Shown here: one piece after another, positions 35,453 through 47,787 of the stretch | Layout of the letters: the number at the start of each line of letters is the position of its first letter | Position numbering within the stretch: position 1 is the first letter of the stretch | From: Lunularia cruciata | Taxonomy: Eukaryota > Streptophyta > Marchantiopsida > Lunulariales > Lunulariaceae | DNA: 64,000 nt | NCBI GenBank assembly: GCA_948567375.1 | Contig: OX419762.1 | Span: forward strand, 55,508,841 to 55,572,840 | Direction: 5' to 3' | Translations under genes and position numbers: made by a program | The notes under the pieces: generated by a model | What the model saw: the letters and a program-made list of their open reading frames with translations, nothing else | The model's database searches: none | Told to the model about the DNA's origin: nothing

Positions 35453-37194
35453 TATGATAACCTAAAAAATATCACTTTTGTGTCAATCAAGTAAGCAAAG
35501 TTTGTTCCTGCTGAGATACAATTCAGAAATATCCAAATACAAAGCAAATAGTTACAATGTAGTTCTTCTTGATTGAATCCTTAATCTCTCAAGTAGCAAC
35601 TACATCCAAAAGAGAATAACAAGCCTTGACTTGCAGTCTCATCACACCAATTTGTCATCCATAATCATAAATCATTCAATTTTGTCCAAACAAACTCAAT
35701 TGTGATGATTCAATCTCTCCCAAAAATGGCTACTTCACTATAAAACAACTTTACCTCAAAATTGTGTTCTACCCCTCCATTGAAGGCACAATTTCCTCGA
35801 TCAAAAATTGCTTCACATCAACTCACCATTGCACTCACAAATGCAAAATACTACCAACATTACAAATCCTCTCATATCTATCAAGGCATTGCTTCGATTG
35901 CACTTCACTCAAGATCAATCACATAGAATGAAGATCAAGGCTACGGAATCCAACATCCAATAAGCACATTGACTTGCACTTCAAATTTCTCTCAACACTC
36001 ACAAACACAAACATAGGATTGATACTAAGAATTATGCTCAAGCAATGAGCACTGCTTCACAACACTTCACTTTATCTATACTCAGGATTATGAGCACTAA
36101 AAAACATTTTACTACGAAGGCATCCTTTAAATAGGTAGATCACTTTAGCATTTTACTAACTTCTAAACAGGTTCCTAACAATCTCTAGATCTGAAATGAC
36201 AACCCACTTCTTCATATCTATCAATTCCTATCTAAAATTGGCTATGAATCCAATCCAATGTCTAGTTCTACTTCATCTTCTAAACCCAAAGAAACTTCTT
36301 GCACTTCTCTGTCTTTGGGTCTATCTAATACTACTAATTCCTTTGCTATTTCTATTACTTCTTCACTCTAAACTACAATTGCACCCATATCTGATCTGTC
36401 TATATCTTTATCTCTTGACCCACTCCTCTCTAATGTCTCAGACAACTGATCCAAAGACACATATTGTTTGACCTTGCACCTTGAGTTAGTTCACTATTGC
36501 TACTTTTCCTTCAATTTCTATTCCATCTTCAATCTAAACTGGAATTGAAGTTAGGGGTATCCTAAGTATCTTCTTTCCCTACTCTAATTTCCTCTCATGC
36601 CTCTCTCAAGACCCTCAAAGTCACCTTCACTACACTCCAAGATCTGACTACCTCAAATCTGATCACCTTCATCTTGAGGCAAAGAAGCTTCTAACCTAAA
36701 GTCATATAAACCAAAAGTCTCTACATCCAAAGAAAATAGACCCAAAGAACCTCAACTTGAAGGGACTCAACTACTCTATACACGTACTACAAGTGAAACT
36801 TCAAATGATTATAACTTTTGCTATAGACCTCCAAACTCAACGATTTTGGTGGCAAGAGAAAGCACTGAAAGAGACACTTCCAACGAAATATAGCATGCAC
36901 AATTTGGACATATCTTCAATGAGATACAGCCCCTGCAAGAATATTGACTTGCAACTTCTATTCCTCCTTTGGATCTGCCTTCCTTCAGTCCAATCTGAGT
37001 CTTTCTTCCTCTAACAAAAAGTAAGCTTCTTTGGGTCCAACCCAATCCGCATCCTTCTTCCTTGGACATGAAGTAAGCTTCTTTAGGTTTTACTTGAAGA
37101 CTTGATTCTTCTTCTTTTGTCTCCATTTGGGTTCAATTCTGCCTTGATTGTACATTTTTTCTTCAAAACACATCAAAAAAATGTGGGTACCACA
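35453..37194 (-). mobile_element. Family I short unit E (1.7 kb, gene mostly missing)
   Basis: Plus strand begins TATGATAACCT and ends GGTACCACA; flanks are GCACC and ACACC. The middle of the gene is replaced by a block (about 36,700-37,000) that is also found in unit G (39,590-39,720), for example the stretch TGGCAAGAGAAAGCACTGAA in E and its complement in G. TTTAAATA at 36,126-36,133 is the minus-strand TATTTAAA box. Confidence 0.82.
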
Positions 37195-37392
37195 ACACCA
37201 ATGACAATGAGGCAAGGACATCTTGCCAAAGCCCAACAAGACTCTAGTGACAAATGCTATTAAGCCTAATACATGAAGGACAAGTGAACAAGGGTGATGT
37301 CATTGTTGAAACCATAGCTATAACCAACAACAATAATAATAATAGCCCTAGCTCAAGAAGCACAAGAGATGACTATCTTGGGCCATGATGAG
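37195..37392 (+). other. Family II DNA between E and F
   Basis: Degraded host sequence containing a short AATAAT run near 37,335. No motif is readable. Confidence 0.35.
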
Positions 37393-37807
37393 CATGGTAC
37401 ACACATTTTTTGTTTTTTGATGAGTTTTAAAGAAGAAGTGCATTGTTAAAGCCAAAGGAATGCTAAATGTGAAAGAAACAAGAAGAATCGTGTGTTTGGC
37501 ATAGACCCAAAGTTGACCTTAGGTCAGAGTTAGAAGGACTCGGGTTGGATGGATGGAAATATGGAGCCAAAGATAGGGGACTTTGTGTTGGGATGCGCAA
37601 CACAATCCAAAGAACCTATAACAACTTTTCCTTAGGTTTAGCAAATGAAGAAAGTATGTGTAAAGACAGTGACTACGTTGGGGTCAAGATGACATTGAGA
37701 GTGATAGAAACATACATGCATAATTATCATGTCAATTGAAGATTGTGTGAAGAATGAACAATCAACAAAAGACTATAAAATTGAGACTTTGTTGAGGGCA
37801 TTTTGCA

Positions 37808-39377
37808 ATGTCACGACAATATCTTGTACCTCTTAATAATTGTATGGGGGAGTTAGAATCTTAGGTTTTGGGGAGGGTTTGATTTTTTAGAGACCAAGAG
37901 TGAGGAAGCACATGATGACCCCAAAAGTAAATAAGCAGAATGGAGTGAGGAGTCTTGCAATTTATCAATTAGATGTAGTGGTAAGATCAAAGTCTTGAAC
38001 AGACTTTGCATTACCTTTCTAGCATGGAATTGGAATTTGAGTTTTCCAAGGTTCATGGCAAAAATTGCTACCAACAATTGCAAGGATGGTCCCAAGGCAG
38101 AAGGGAAGAGAGGAAATGTGTCTTGATGGACTGGTCAGATTGGAGATAAGTCTTTGGGAGAGAAGCATGGGAAGTAGGGGGAGTCACCTTCTATTGGAAG
38201 TGTGAGTCTTCAAAAGGAACTACCGAGGTGAAGAATTCTTTCAATAGGCCTCCAACCAAGAATGAGTACAAGGTGGATAGTTATAAGGACCCAATACAAA
38301 GAGGGATTTTCAGTAATGATGGCTATGTTTAACTTAGAGCAAACCATCTATGTAATGATGTAGCAAGGACTGTTCTTTCACCGGATGTTTGCAAGAGAGG
38401 CGATAGATTGGCAAGGTGTTTGCACCAACCTGTAGGCAAAATGATTACTAGTTGGAAAATGGGTTTGCCACCCCATTACCTCATACCCTTTGTAGCCCAC
38501 TTCTACTTTGAATTAAAATTACTTAGCTTGGAGGTGAGGAGAAGGATGATGTCCCACTTTCATCCCGACTTATGAAGAGAAGCAGATGCAGATGAGCAAT
38601 ATTACATAAAGCGGGTTCAAGAAGGAAATGACCTCTACCTCAAGAGCACAAAGGAGAGGATAGTGTTAGTAGACATACCCATGCCAAGAAAGAGAAGTAG
38701 ACCCAAGGGAGAATAACATTGATACAACCACAAAAGATAAGAAGGCTAAATCCTAAGCCAATGCCGGTAGTAGTGAAGGAAAAATCTTTGGAGGACGAAT
38801 TGAAAGGAGAAACCAAGTCAAAGTGTGAAGAAAAGCCTTGTTTGGAGTTGCCTCTAGCTGAGTTAGAAGATGAAAAATTAGGAGAGGTTGGCTTGGTATT
38901 TCCGAGGTCAGCAAGATCAAAGAGAAGTGTGCAAGGTGTAGTTGCAAGTTTGAGCAAAGTTGAAGAAGAAGGAGAAAGCTCACATGGAGTAATGTTGAAG
39001 GTACAAAGATTGCACCTTTGGGGTAAAGCACTAGCCAAAGAAGTGCTGACCCAAGACAAAGATGTGGAAAATGATGAAGGAATATATGCTTGAGTTGAAT
39101 ATCTATTGAAGATCATTTGTCCTTTGTTGGTGCAGCTATAGTGAAAGAAAGCGGAGTTGAAGAAGGATCATTGAGGAGTAAACTAACCCAAGGAGAGAAG
39201 GAGGCCAAAGAACTTCAAGTTGAGGCAGTTCTTTGGAATAAGAGCTTTTATACTATGCAGAAGAACTTCTTGAAGCATGGTAAAGAGCTAAAGGAGCAAT
39301 AGGCATTGTTCAAGAAGATGAAGAGTGAAGTCATTGATGAAAGGGTAGAAATCATGCACTCAAAGTCAATTGTAGCA
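37808..39377 (+). pseudogene. Family I domain protein in unit F, first part
   Basis: ATG at 37,808, 34 bases after TATAAAA. The N-terminal domain (37,950-38,540) is broken; the HFYFELKLLSLE block is near 38,500. Open pieces are 38,719-39,093 (basic IRRLNPKP then acidic) and 39,117-39,302 (coiled coil). Unit G interrupts it at a codon in the block that reads VEIMHSKSIVA. It continues at 41,282. Confidence 0.65.
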
Positions 39378-39756
39378 TGTGGTACCTACATTTTTCATTT
39401 TGGACGAGTTTTGAAGAAGAAGTGCCTTGCTGAAACCAAATTGAAACCAAATGGAGAAGAAATGAGAGGAAATTTGTATTTTGATCAAGCCCAAAGAAGT
39501 AGACTTTGTGTCAAATGAAGACGGACTCAGCCGGATTGAAAGAGGGCAGACCCGAAGGAGGAATGGAAGGTACAAGTCGAGATTCTTGCGGGGGCTATAT
39601 CTCAATGTTCACACGTCCAAATCAAGCGTGCTATATCTCGTTAGAAGCGTCTTGTTCAGGGCTTTCCGTTGCCACCAAAATCGCAAAGTTTTAAGGTATG
39701 TAAAAGAAGTTACAAGTATTTGAAGTTTTGGGAGTAACTCCACAAAGTAGTTTAGT

Positions 39757-39845
39757 GTCTTCGGGTTAGCGTCTTCGGACTTCGGTCTTCGGACTTCAGA
39801 ATTTGGACTCCAGAATTCAGACTTTGGTCTTCGGACTTTAGGTGA
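39757..39845. repeat. Imperfect CTTCGGACTT repeats in unit G
   Basis: About eight imperfect copies of a 10-14 base unit (GTCTTCGGACTT and variants such as CCAGAATTCAGACTT). Not seen in this form in unit E, so it probably arose within this copy or subfamily. Confidence 0.6.
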
Positions 39846-40166
39846 ACACAACTTTGGGTTAGAAGCTTCTTCGACTCAAGACGAAGATGATTGTATCTGA
39901 GATAGTCGGACCTCAGAGTGCAATGAAGATGAATTCGAAAATCTTGCCAGAGGCATTAGAGAGAGTTAGGATAGAGAAAGAATAGATAGTTAGGATACCC
40001 GTGACTTCAATTTCAGTTCAGATTGAAAATGGAACAGAAATTGAAGGAGAAGTAGAAGTAGTGAATAAACCCAAAGTGTAAGATCAGATTGTAAGTGTCT
40101 TCGGGTCAATAACATGAGTGATTAGGGGAAAGTGGGTTACAAATTGAAGTCGTAGATAGTGTACCC

Positions 40167-40475
40167 ATGCTTTCAATTACGATTTGCGATGAGGATATAG
40201 TAGAATTAGCAAAGGAATTGATTGTAATTAGACCCGATGTTGCAGAAGTAGGAATACAAGTATCATTGGACTTTAGGATTGACACATTCGAGAAGAGAGG
40301 GTCAGGAGATAAGGATCTAAATGGATTACCCATAAGCTCAATTGTAGATTGTAGTGAAGAAGTCATAGAATTAGTAAAGAAATTAGTAGAATCAGTCATA
40401 TCCGAAGATGGAGAAATAGCAAGAAGATCATCGGGTTTGGAAGCCGATGATGAGGTAGACATCGGATCGGGTTAG
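40167..40475 (+). pseudogene. C-terminal remnant of the family I protein in unit G
   Basis: Open for 102 codons and ending at TAG in the usual place: VQVSLDFRIDTFEKRGSGDK-like block, then EVIELVKKLVES and EADDEVDIGSG. It matches the C-termini in units C, F, J, L and N. The rest of the protein is absent from this short unit. Confidence 0.6.
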
Positions 40476-40595
40476 AAGTCAACTTTGAGATAGGAAAGGG
40501 CAAATATGAAGAGATAGATTGTCACTTGGGATCTGTAGGTAGGAAAGGATGTTAGGAAGCGGTGCTTAGGTAGGCGAGTCTACCGTTTGCTTCAG

Positions 40596-40603
40596 TATTT
40601 AAG
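40596..40603 (+). promoter_or_regulatory. 3' TATA-like box of unit G
   Basis: TATTTAAG about 120 bases after the gene; GATAAAGC follows after about 45 bases. Confidence 0.5.
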
Positions 40604-41281
40604 GGGAGCATTTGCAGTACGATGTTATTCTGTATTCATATTTCTGAAGATAGATAAAGCAAAGTGCTATTCTCAGTACTCGTCGCTTAAGCTTAATTCC
40701 GATTGTCAATTTTGTGTTTTTGTTTGTGAGTGTATGGAGAATTCCGAAGAGCAAGTCAGTGTGTCTATGGATGTTGGAATCTGCAGCCTTAATCTTCATT
40801 CTGTGTGTTTGATCCTGAGTGAAGTGCATCGAAGCAATGCCTTGACAGATTTGAGAGGAATTGTAGTGTTGTTAGTATTCTACATTGATGAGTGCATCAC
40901 AAAGTTGAGGTGAAGCAATTTCAATCAAGGAAGTTGTGCCTTTAGTGGAGGAGTGGAACACAATTTTGAGGTGAAATTGGTCTTTGCAGTGAAGTGCCGT
41001 CTTCGAGAGAATCTGAATCATCACAATCAAGAGTTGTTTGGACAGAATTTGCTATGTTGTGATTTTGTGTGTGTGTATTAGTGACAAGTTGTCAAGATTT
41101 TGAGCTTGTTACTCTCTTCTGGGTGTAGTTTCTACCTAAGAGATTAAAGAAGCCATCAAGAAGAATTGCAATTGTGACTTTTGACTTCTTATTTGACCAA
41201 TTCTGGATAGTATCTCTGCAAGAACAAACTTTACTTACCCGATTATCGCAAAAGTGATATTTGCCAGGTTGTCACATAGCA

Positions 41282-41737
41282 ATAATGGAGCAAGAGCTAG
41301 AGAGTTTGAGAAAGAGTGTAGTAGAGAAGGATCAAGCTTGGCAAGGAGAGTTGACTGTTAGACATCAAGAAGGCGACCAATTGTTGGGTTCGATCAAAAG
41401 TGTAGAAGCTCTATTGGTCCAATATGTGGAAGAGAAGGAAGCTCTGGAGGCAGAATTTGAGGTTGGGTTGATGATGTACCAGAACAAGTTGGAGGTAGAG
41501 AGAAGTAAGGAGAAGATAGTTCCAAGCATGGAGCCGGATTCAGTAGGAGCAGTCATTGTGGAGTTGACGGCAATGTTGAGTACTGATGCCAAGGTAAAGT
41601 TGGAAGAGGCAAGACTGCATGAATTGATGTTGCTTGTGCAAGAAACTCGGAAGAGGAAGGCAAAGAATATCAACTTGAAAAATCTTCTAATTTGCTTGAG
41701 CAATTGTGTATATAGAAAGATGTTGGAGGTCGAAGAT
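41282..41737 (+). pseudogene. Family I domain protein in unit F, second part
   Basis: Open coiled coil running from the restored junction with unit G: MEQELESLRKSVVEKDQAW, LIGSIKSVEALLVQYVEEKE-like, then KLEEARLHELMLLVQETRKR and the block ending YRKMLEVEDY-like where unit H inserted. The final part of the gene is at 45,359-45,666. Confidence 0.65.
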
Positions 41738-44700
41738 TATGACAACCCAACAAGTATCACTTTTGCAATAATCAGCAAGTAAAGTTTATTCCCACAGAGA
41801 TGCAAGTCAAAATGGTCAAATACAAAGTAAATAGTAACGATGTAGCTTTTCTTGGTTGCATCTTTAATCTCCAAGATAGAAATAACACCCAAAAGAGAGT
41901 AACAAGCACTAATTTGCAGTCTTGTCACAAAGTAACACTTCTTAATCACAACTCTATCAAATTTTGTCCAAAAAAATATTGATTGTGATGATTTAGATTC
42001 TCCCAAAGACCAGCTACTTCATTGCAAAACAACTTCAACTCAAAATTGCATTCCACCCCTCCACTACAGGCACAAATCCCTTGATCAAAATTACTTCATA
42101 TCAAACTAACACTGTAATCACAAATGCAAAATACTACCAACACTATAATTCCTCTAAGATTTGTCAAGGCATTGCTTTGATTGCACTTCACTCAGGATCA
42201 AACACATCAAATGATCAAGGTTGCGGAATCCAACATCCAACAAGCTCACTAACTTGCACTTCAAAATTCTCCAAACACTCACAAACACAAGCATCAATTT
42301 GATACTTGGAATTAAGCTCAAGTGACGAGAATTGATAATCAACACTTTGCTTTATCTATCTTCAAAAATTATAAATAGTGAACAACATAAGGTTGCAAAT
42401 GCCTCCTTTAAATAAATAGGCAGAGCACTTTGATAGTTAACTAACTAAAATACCATTCTACAACAACTTTACAAACCTATAGATCCAAAACAATAACTGC
42501 CTCTTCATATCCACTAGTTTCTATCTCAAATCTCAAATCTGTTATGAATCTGATTTGATGTCTACATCTACTTTGTGTTCCAACTCCAAAGTAACTATCT
42601 TCTGTTTAAGTACTTCAGCCTCTTACTCCAAACATACTTGTATTGTATCTTCTATTGAGTGCTGCCTAATCTCTAACTCACTACAAAGATTATCTAAATC
42701 CACTCTCACTAAATCTAACCTGATGGAAATGTTATCTTCTATCTCCAATATTTTTTATCTATACAAGTTTTGAGACTGATCAATAATTTATTCATGTTAG
42801 TACCCTTTGCCTGCCTCTTTCTCATCCTTGTACCAAAAGTTTTAACTCATGTAATCTTGTTTCATCTAAATGTACTTTGGTTTCAATGCTGAGCATGGCC
42901 TTGACTCCCACAACTGTTGTCTTGATAGATTCTAACTACTTTCTCTCTTGACACTCTTTCTACAATTCTACTTTGTACTCCATTGTATGATCTTCTAACT
43001 CCTTTGCATATTGTTTGATCTTTGCCTATGTTACTCTTATCTTCAAGTGTGCTTCCTCCTTAGAGTATTTGGTTAATTCACTTTGCCACGTTGCTGTCTT
43101 CTCTTCTACCTTCTATCTAAACACTCAAGCTCCCCTTCCTTAGCTTTGACTAACTCTCTTCCTTCTCTTTGCACTACTTTTACTTCAACTTGTAACTTTC
43201 CTACCTAATGTCTCTCTTGCGTTACTTCCAGTGCCAACACTCTTCCATGCTTCTCAAATTTTTCTTGCAAATTCTAGTTCATTTTCTTCTGCAATATTGC
43301 ATTGATGTGCAGTATCTCCAATTCTTCTTCTCCTTTGGATAGACACTTCTTTAACTCTACGCTCTCTTCTTCCACTATCTTCCACACTTGCAGTACATTC
43401 TTCACATTGGGTTCTATGCATTGTATCTCTTTCTTCATTTTCTCCAGCTGCACTAACAGTGGACACACTACTGCTTGGATATACCCTACTCCTTCACAAC
43501 TCTTTTTTTTTCTTCTTCTTGTACTTCTTCAACTTTACCTTTGACTTCTTCCGCTTGCACTCGCCTCCAAAGTTGGGGTCTTTGGATCTGCAACAAGCCT
43601 TCTTCTTCTGAGCTCTCATCATCCTCCAAGTCAATAACGTGTACTGCCATCTTCTTTTAGTTCTCATGTCTTCCCAACTCTTGAATCGGCTCCTCCACTA
43701 GTGGGTCTTCTTCTTGTCCAAACAATTCCAAACCCGGCAACTCTCCTTCTCTAATCTGGTCAATATCTTCTTGCAGTTCCCATCCCTCTTCTTCCAACTT
43801 CTGTACTTTGGGTTCTCCATCATTTTTTGAATCCTCACTTTGTAGAGTTAACTCCGCTTCTTTGTCCTCTACTTCAACCAACTTTGACTCAACTCCACCT
43901 TTTGACTCTTTGTCTATCATAGGCATTTGCATCCTTATTTGTTGTGCTACCTTTGATCTTCTTGTCTTGGTAGTCTACACCAACAAACTCCATTCCTTGA
44001 ATCTACTCCTTTTCCTTTGCTTTGGAATGTACATCTTGATTGGTTGATCTTGCAAAGTCTTTTGGTAATGCTCATCATTGTTGCATATCTGCCAAATATA
44101 CATCTTCTCCTCCTCATCTGTGTCCTTTTGTAATTCAGGGTGGAAATGCAATACCACCCTATTTCTCTCCTCACCTTGCAGCACATTCAACCCAAGGTAG
44201 GAGTGTGCAGCAAACGGCACAAATTAGTGGGGTGGCATCTGGTCCCTTCAATTCAATACCATCAACCTCATTTGCTTGTAGAAGCTCTTTGCCCAATTGA
44301 CTGGCTCCCCTGCAAACATTTGATGGAAGAATGTGCCTAATGCTTTGTTAAGTGGGTAGTATGTTTTGGCTTGAAAATAGCCATCAGACTCCCAGCAACA
44401 CTTTGTTTTATTGGATCGTGATAATTCTCCACCTTGTACCCATTCTTTGTTTAGCGCACACTAAAGGATCCCTCTACTTCTTAAGTCTCCTCACCCAAGT
44501 GTTACTTCCCAAAGAAAGGGGCACCCATCTCTTCTTTGGCTTCTCTATCCAACATTAGTCTCCAATCCAACTCTATCCATCAAGCCAGATTGCCTCTTTT
44601 CCCAATGGCTTTGGGGCCATCCTCACAAATACTTACCGCTATCTCGGTCATGAATTCTGGTAACTAATGTTCTAGTTCCATACCAAGAATGTGATCCAAA

Positions 44701-45353
44701 GTCTCATCAAGACTTCAATCCATGCCATCATATATAATCTCTTCACTATGGGATTTTGCACTCCCAGTGAAGAGCACTTCCTGAATCCTCTCATCTTTGT
44801 CCCTTGTGACTTTGAACACTCTTGAGTTGCTTCCCCATCCCCTTGCTGTGAAACCCTCCCTCCAACATGCAACCCAAGGATTTCTCTCACCACTAATTGT
44901 TTCCCGTGGAATTCCTCTATACGATTTCTCAAGGGCAAAGGATATTGCTTCAGAGCTTCTTCCATTTCCCTTGAAAAATCTCACTTTTATAGCAATGCAA
45001 TTCTCTATCATTCTTCAGCTGGGCTTTGACTGATAAATCACACCTTCTACATGAGCTCCTCCTATCATTGTCAATTTGCATATGTTTTTGCCATTTCATA
45101 ACTTTTCTTGATTTGCGGTACAAAGAAAGTTGTTATACTTTCTTTGGATTGGGTTGATCACCCCAAGGCAAAGTCTTCTTACCTTGGCTTTGGTCCTGAC
45201 CATTCTGACCCATAGATGGACAGGTTTTGACCCAAACTAATATTTCTTTGGCTTTGCTGAAAACTTCATTTCTCCTTCTTCTTTGCCTGCAAGGGATTCA
45301 ATTCCCTGTCAACTGTACAAAACTAAACAAAACCAAAAAATGTGGGTACCACA
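41738..45353 (-). mobile_element. Family I LTR-like unit H (3.6 kb), inside unit F
   Basis: Plus strand begins TATGACAACCC and ends GGTACCACA. Flanks are AAGAT (41,733-41,737) and AAGAC (45,354-45,358). Inserted antiparallel into the C-terminal part of the gene of unit F. Minus-strand boxes: TATAAAA at 44,985-44,991 and TATTTAAA at 42,407-42,414. Confidence 0.88.
42550..44965 (-). pseudogene. Family I domain protein, remnant in unit H
   Basis: ATG at 44,965, 26 bases after the start of TATAAAA. The first 98 codons are open (44,965-44,672) with SQQGDGEATQECSKSQGTK and LYMMAWIEVLMRLWITFLVW. The block HSYLGLNVL..EERNRVVLHF is at 44,220-44,130, then a basic patch (KQRKRSRFKEW), an acidic stretch (43,932-43,657, IDKESKGGVESKLVEVEDKE) and a coiled coil (43,468-43,254). 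The C-terminal part is broken. Sequence is closest to unit J. Confidence 0.65.
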
Positions 45354-45358
45354 AAGAC

Positions 45359-45666
45359 AATGTTTGTCTCAGATTAGATCTTTTAAGATCAGACTTGGAT
45401 ACACTTTGTAGTGGGATGAAGGTGAATACAAAGTCCAAAGTAGTAGAGGTAGGAGTGCAAGTGAATTACCTTTGACATTAGGAGAGAGTGGATTAGAGAA
45501 TGAGAGTGTAGATAGATTACTCATGGTTCCAATTTCAGTTCAGATGGAAGAAATAGTAGAAATAGTAAAGGAATTATTAGTATAAGATAGACTCAAAGAA
45601 GGAGAAGTACTTGGAGTAACATCGGGTTTGGAAGCCAAAGTTGAGGTAGACATTGGATTGGACTAG
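45359..45666 (+). pseudogene. Family I domain protein in unit F, last part
   Basis: Reads NVCLRLDLLRSDLDTLCSGM, then SKVVEVGVQV, later SGLEAKVEVDIGLD and TAG at 45,664. It joins directly to 41,737 when unit H is removed. Confidence 0.6.
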
Positions 45667-46439
45667 TAACAATTTTGAGATTTGAAAAGGCAAATATGAA
45701 GAGGTTGTTTTCACTTTGGATTTGTAGGTTGGTGAATTTTTTAGGAAATGGTATTTTAGTTAGTAATTATCAAAGTGCTCTACCTATTCAAAGGATGCAT
45801 TCATAGTGTTGTAGGTTATTAAGTTCTATTCAATAATGCTATTCTAAAGTTGAGTAAAGCAAAGTGGTATAGTTCAGTGCTCGTTATTTCAGCTTAATTC
45901 TAAGTATGAATCTTGTGTGTGTCTTTGGGAGTGTTAGTAGAATTTCAAAGTACCCATCAATAAGCTTGTTTGATGTTGGATTCCGCAATGCTGATTTCAT
46001 TTTGTTTGTTAGATAGCAATCAAAGCAATGCCTTGACAAATTTGTGAAGAATTGTAGTGTTGGTAGTATTCTACATTGGTGAGCAAAGCATTGGATTGAT
46101 GCAAAGCAACTTTGATCAAGGAAGTTGTGCCTTCAATGGACAAGTGGAATACAATTCCAAGCTGAAGTCATTCCACGATGAAGTAACCTTCTTTGGGAAG
46201 AATTGAATCATCACACTAAAAGTTTGGTTATTTAAAGTGTTGTGATTATGGGTGTGTAGTTCATGACAATAATTGCTATTGAGCACCTTTTAGTCTCTTT
46301 TGGATGTGTCTTCCACCTCAGAGATTAAAGACAAAAGCAAGAAGAACTTATTGTGACATTCTACTTTTTATTTGACCATTTTTGACTCATAACTTTACTT
46401 GCTGATTATTGAAAAAGTTATACTTGTTGGGTTGTCACA

Positions 46440-47400
46440 ACAAGAATCCTACACCTAAAAAAAAGAAGACCCTATAAAGATAGCTAGGGGAGGATTTTTA
46501 TTCTCTACCTTGGCTTATGGTGATCTACACCATTCACACAATGATGTTGGTGATGGAAGTGTTGCAAGAGATTTTGCCAATATACCATAAGTTGGACCCA
46601 CACATAACGGAATTAGTGGCCCTCTCATCTACCACTTGCATCACTTGGTCAAAACTTGGACCAAAAAAAGTGGAAGAAAAGTGAGAGGCACCTAGAGGAG
46701 TTTCAAAGGGAGAAACTGAAATGGCAAGAGGAGTATGAAAAACTAATCCATGGCCTAAAGAAGGAGGTTGATGACTATAGCCCGCAAGTCTTCCACCAAA
46801 GAACTCAGCATGAGGAGAAGATGCAAAATTGGGAAGACAAAATTGCATCACTTAAAGTGAGTTAGAGATGGCCAAAGTGGAAGCAAAGGCAGTGCAGACT
46901 TGATAGAACAATTTGAAGCAATTGATTGACCTTTGCATCTCCAACTTGTCTACCAACCTGAAATGACAGCATGAAAAGGTGTTGGAGCAAGACAAGCAGA
47001 TTTATCAAGAGATGACCAAGAAGTTGAGTGCCAAGCAAACCAAAATAGAGAATGACATATTTGGGCTCCTCACCACTATTCATCATATGACCACTCAATT
47101 ACTTAGTCAGTTTAAATCCATGGCCAACAAAACCTCCCACCAAAAAAAGGTGAAGGATTTTTTCACTCAAATTGATGCACTAGAGAGAAAGTCATACTCA
47201 AACAAGCAACTCAAATTGTTGTCTATGAAGCTCCAAAGCCACAGTGATGCCAAGTCTGAATAAACCTGGTCTAAGTTCAAAAAAATCATGGAGGGTTATT
47301 AAAAGGAGCTCTTAGACCTTGTTTTCATATGCCAAGGATCTGAGAGTTTGATCCAAGTCCTACCTGTGCCTCTTGTTGGGGAACAGTGATTGGAGCCTCT
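46440..47400 (+). pseudogene. Family II gene, coiled-coil tail
   Basis: Open pieces 46,656-46,865 (KWKKSERHLEEFQREKLKWQ, EKLIHGLKKEVDDY) and 46,979-47,263 (EQDKQIYQEMTKKLSAKQTK). Strong heptad pattern, Lys/Glu/Gln-rich. This is the same layout as family I, where a domain is followed by a long coiled coil, but the sequence is different. Stops between the pieces show it is dead. Confidence 0.5.
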
Positions 47401-47454
47401 TCTTACAAAGATAGTTATTGTCATTTTTGTTGCCTAACAAGAAGACTTTATTTC

Positions 47455-47473
47455 ATACATACATACATACATC
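47455..47473. repeat. (CATA)n microsatellite
   Basis: Five CATA units in the family II repeat, after the coding part and before its 3' promoter. Confidence 0.8.
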
Positions 47474-47725
47474 ACCTTTGTTCTCATACCCTTAGGAAGA
47501 CCATAAATGTATATAAGTTGTACATAGGGTATCTAGGTTGGATCAATATGTAGTAATAGGTTGTTATGCTATAGAAAACCCTTGACTAGGTGATTATAGC
47601 TATGGTTACCTACCATTAGCTTTAGGGTTAGGATAAGATATGATCAAGATTGAGCCGTTTAGATGTACTTAGGAAATTTTCATCTATTGTAGCCAGTGGA
47701 TCTTTCCTTGGCCAAGTAGGAAATG

Positions 47726-47787
47726 TATAAAAGGCTTAGGCTTGATGTCCATCATGCTCATTTGTTGCATTCTTCTTTTGTAATAAA
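47726..47787 (+). promoter_or_regulatory. Family II 3' promoter and poly(A) signal
   Basis: TATAAAA at 47,726-47,732 and AATAAA at 47,782-47,787. A TATA box followed within about 60 bases by a poly(A) signal is what the U3-R border of an LTR should look like. Confidence 0.55.

Larger units (their letters stand above)
39378..41276 (+). mobile_element. Family I short unit G (1.9 kb), perfect target duplication
   Basis: Starts TGTGGTACCTACATTTTTCA and ends CCAGGTTGTCACA. Flanks are TAGCA and TAGCA; the host gene reads on across it. It keeps the ends, the 3' promoter (TATTTAAG at 40,596) and the last 100 codons of the gene, but the domain and coiled coil are replaced by a block shared with unit E. 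It is richer in CpG and less decayed than its host. Confidence 0.9.
37393..46439 (+). mobile_element. Family I LTR-like unit F, split by G and H
   Basis: Starts CATGGTACACACATTTTTTG (family TGTGGTACC, two transitions) and ends GGGTTGTCACA. Flanks are ATGAG and ACAAG, differing by transitions. Removing units G (39,378-41,276) and H (41,738-45,353) with one copy of each target duplication restores a unit of about 3.5 kb with the normal gene order. TATAAAA is at 37,774; the 3' box at 45,784 is mutated to TATTCAAA. Confidence 0.82.

Noticed and set aside
40587..40913. 108-codon frame in unit G
   Set aside because: It lies in the 3' R-U5-like part after the TATTTAAG box, and the equivalent place in units C, D and L has stops.
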